A DNA stretch of 38,252 bases from Pedobacter kyonggii (GTDB taxonomy: Bacteria; Bacteroidota; Bacteroidia; Sphingobacteriales; Sphingobacteriaceae): contig NZ_SIXF01000042.1 in NCBI RefSeq assembly GCF_004310665.1, forward strand, positions 1 to 38,252, read 5' to 3'. Below are positions 37,045-38,252 of the stretch, piece by piece. Under the pieces are notes generated by a model. It was not told where the DNA came from, made no database searches, and worked only from the letters and a program-made list of their open reading frames with translations. The position numbers were made by a program, and so were the translations under genes. Every line of letters begins with the position of its first letter. The stretch's first letter is position 1.

Positions 37045-37917
37045 AATTATTTGGTTAAGTTTTTTGGATCGAAAATTAAGTTTGAACTTTATTTAAGTAT
37101 CCAGGCGGTAAAATCTAAAGCCAAATAAGTCCTTTTAACGCACATTTATAGCATAATGTTAATATAATACAATAAATTGCTTCAATACTAAAATTACGGG
37201 TTTGCGTTGCCTAATTTGATTACTTCGTAGCTTTTCGCTTCGCTACAGGTATCAATGACGGACTCCAATAGCGTGGTCGTCTTTCCCGCGCAGGTCTATC
37301 GTGTGGACACATCTTTTTGAGTTTAATTTTTTAGGCGTTTTGCTAGCTTCCTCAAATAACACATTGTTTTAACCGAAGAACGCCGTGAATCCCAAGGGCC
37401 GGAGAAATCAAAAAAACAGGTGCAGAATAGAACAAATAGCATTGCCAAACCTAAAACGCAGTGGTTTTGTATTCATAAACGCTAATTTAAAGTTTTAAAG
37501 AAGTATTGAACACAAACCCCGAAGGGCTCAATCAGCCCATAGAAAACACAACAAAAACTGATTAAACGAAGGGCCACTGTTTTTTTGATGTTCATAGGAT
37601 TGTGTAAAAGGCCCATTGTTGGATTGACAAAGCGCTTTGGGTAATTGGCGCTCCAAAATGCGCCAGCATTCTTGAGCACAAATAAAAATAACATGATCTG
37701 CGAAAAACTACCATGCCACCGCGGCATAGAGCGGAAAAAAAAATAACATTTATCTCCAAACTATAGTTTTTAAGATCAAAGTTTGTTATTTGCAGGAAAG
37801 ATGCTGATCCCGCCTGCTCGCATTAGCGTCAAGTTAATGATATTGACAAAGGTTGAAAAGTCTGTGATTATTATTTAAAATGGAAAAAGCAACTTGTAGT
37901 TCTAAACACATTTGACA
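37045..37917. other. Long gap without a supportable gene
   Basis: The first 150 bp should hold the promoter of the sugar-acid operon on the minus strand, but no clear consensus is visible. Near 37228-37247 GTAGC...GCTAC forms a small hairpin of repeat type, and 37260-37310 has CCCGCG-containing text like worn intergenic repeats. The rest, to the transposase start, shows no convincing protein. The end of the IS may lie around 37821-37850, where GTCAA and TTGAC form a partial inverted repeat. Confidence 0.4.
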
Positions 37918-38252
37918 ATGTCTACAAGCCGCTTTTTCAACTCTAAAATAAAAAAAAGATTTGATATTTTTTTTAATGGATCAACCATTGATACTATAGC
38001 TCGGAGCAGTGGTTTTCTTCAGCGCAGTGCAAAGAAGATTTCTCCGATGGATTTTGTTATGGGCTTTGTGTTAAGCTGTTCTCAAATGCAAAACACATTC
38101 AGTCAATGGGCTTTCCAGATTAGCCAGCTTAGCGGAACCCCTGTAAGCAAACAAGCAGTATTTGATCGTTTGGGGCCATCATCTGTAGCTTTTGCCAAAG
38201 CACTTCTGGAGCATGTGCTGCTGCAGGGTCTCTGCTACAGATACAGACGTCC
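37918..38252 (+). mobile_element. IS4-type transposase, 5' part, cut by the window edge
   Basis: From the ATG at 37918 an open frame runs off the right edge (111 codons seen). It begins MSTSRFFNSKIKKRFDIFF and includes ARSSGFLQRSAKKISPMDF, SQMQNTFSQWAFQISQLSG and VSKQAVFDRLGPSSVAFA. This is the N-terminal region of IS4-family (DDE_Tnp_1) transposases of Bacteroidota and others, ahead of the DDE catalytic core. The catalytic residues and right terminal repeat are outside the window, so completeness cannot be judged. It marks an insertion sequence upstream of the sugar-acid operon. Confidence 0.8.

Noticed and set aside
37482-37727. 81-codon frame on the minus strand, hydrophobic in part
   Set aside because: No recognised family, start context or neighbour supports it, and the flanking DNA looks like worn repeats near an insertion sequence.

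Overview
The window looks like chromosomal DNA of a Bacteroidota member close to Sphingobacteriaceae (Pedobacter-like). The grounds are low GC content, Bacteroidota promoters of the form TTTG-N17..20-TAnnTTTG in front of the SRP RNA, a tRNA and a response regulator, a Bacteroidota histone H1-like mini-protein, a GluP/NagP-type sugar MFS transporter, and FGE-like and esterase lipoproteins. The taxonomy is inferred from family resemblance, not from a search.

Layout. 1-533 holds a decayed reading frame and nested hairpin repeats. 534-4702 holds a histone H1-like protein and a bacteriophytochrome red-light module: heme oxygenase, Rcp-type response regulator and biliverdin-binding histidine kinase on the minus strand, with a single-domain response regulator divergent from it. 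4708-8407 holds stress-type genes: MscS channel, Lys-rich peptide, SpoIIAA-like protein, esterase lipoprotein and the end-joining protein Ku. 8537-12506 is a convergent pair, a GT4 glycosyltransferase fused to an alpha/alpha-toroid domain and a long GH130 enzyme, suggesting a mannoside-type carbohydrate made by one and broken down by the other. 12686-16941 holds a GAF histidine kinase with a shortened GAF domain, a metallophosphoesterase, a DUF763 protein and a RAYT (REP-associated) transposase beside structured tandem repeats. 17351-23320 is the gltBD glutamate synthase operon. 23708-25300 holds the SRP RNA with a clear promoter, a small transaldolase, and 2.25 tandem copies of a 279-bp hairpin-rich repeat. 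25326-28486 holds gmhB, a sugar MFS transporter and an FGE-like lipoprotein with both catalytic cysteines.

28597-28943 holds tRNA-Lys(UUU) followed by scrambled pieces of its own 3' half, which looks like an integration scar. 29157-37044 is a minus-strand sugar-acid operon in the order FAH-family dehydratase/hydrolase, IlvD/Edd sugar-acid dehydratase, GntP permease, GH2 beta-galactosidase with an inserted LamG domain. Between the first two lies a 23-codon frame coupled by ATGA to the FAH stop. It looks like the 5' stub of a lost gene, possibly the aldehyde dehydrogenase that would finish a Weimberg-like pentonate pathway. 37045-37917 has no supportable gene. The right edge cuts an IS4-type transposase.

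Most genes are ordinary for the group. The items most worth a second look are the GT4-toroid/GH130 pair, the coupled stub gene, the LamG insertion in GH2, the 279-bp repeat array, the tRNA-Lys scar and the RAYT with its neighbouring hairpins.
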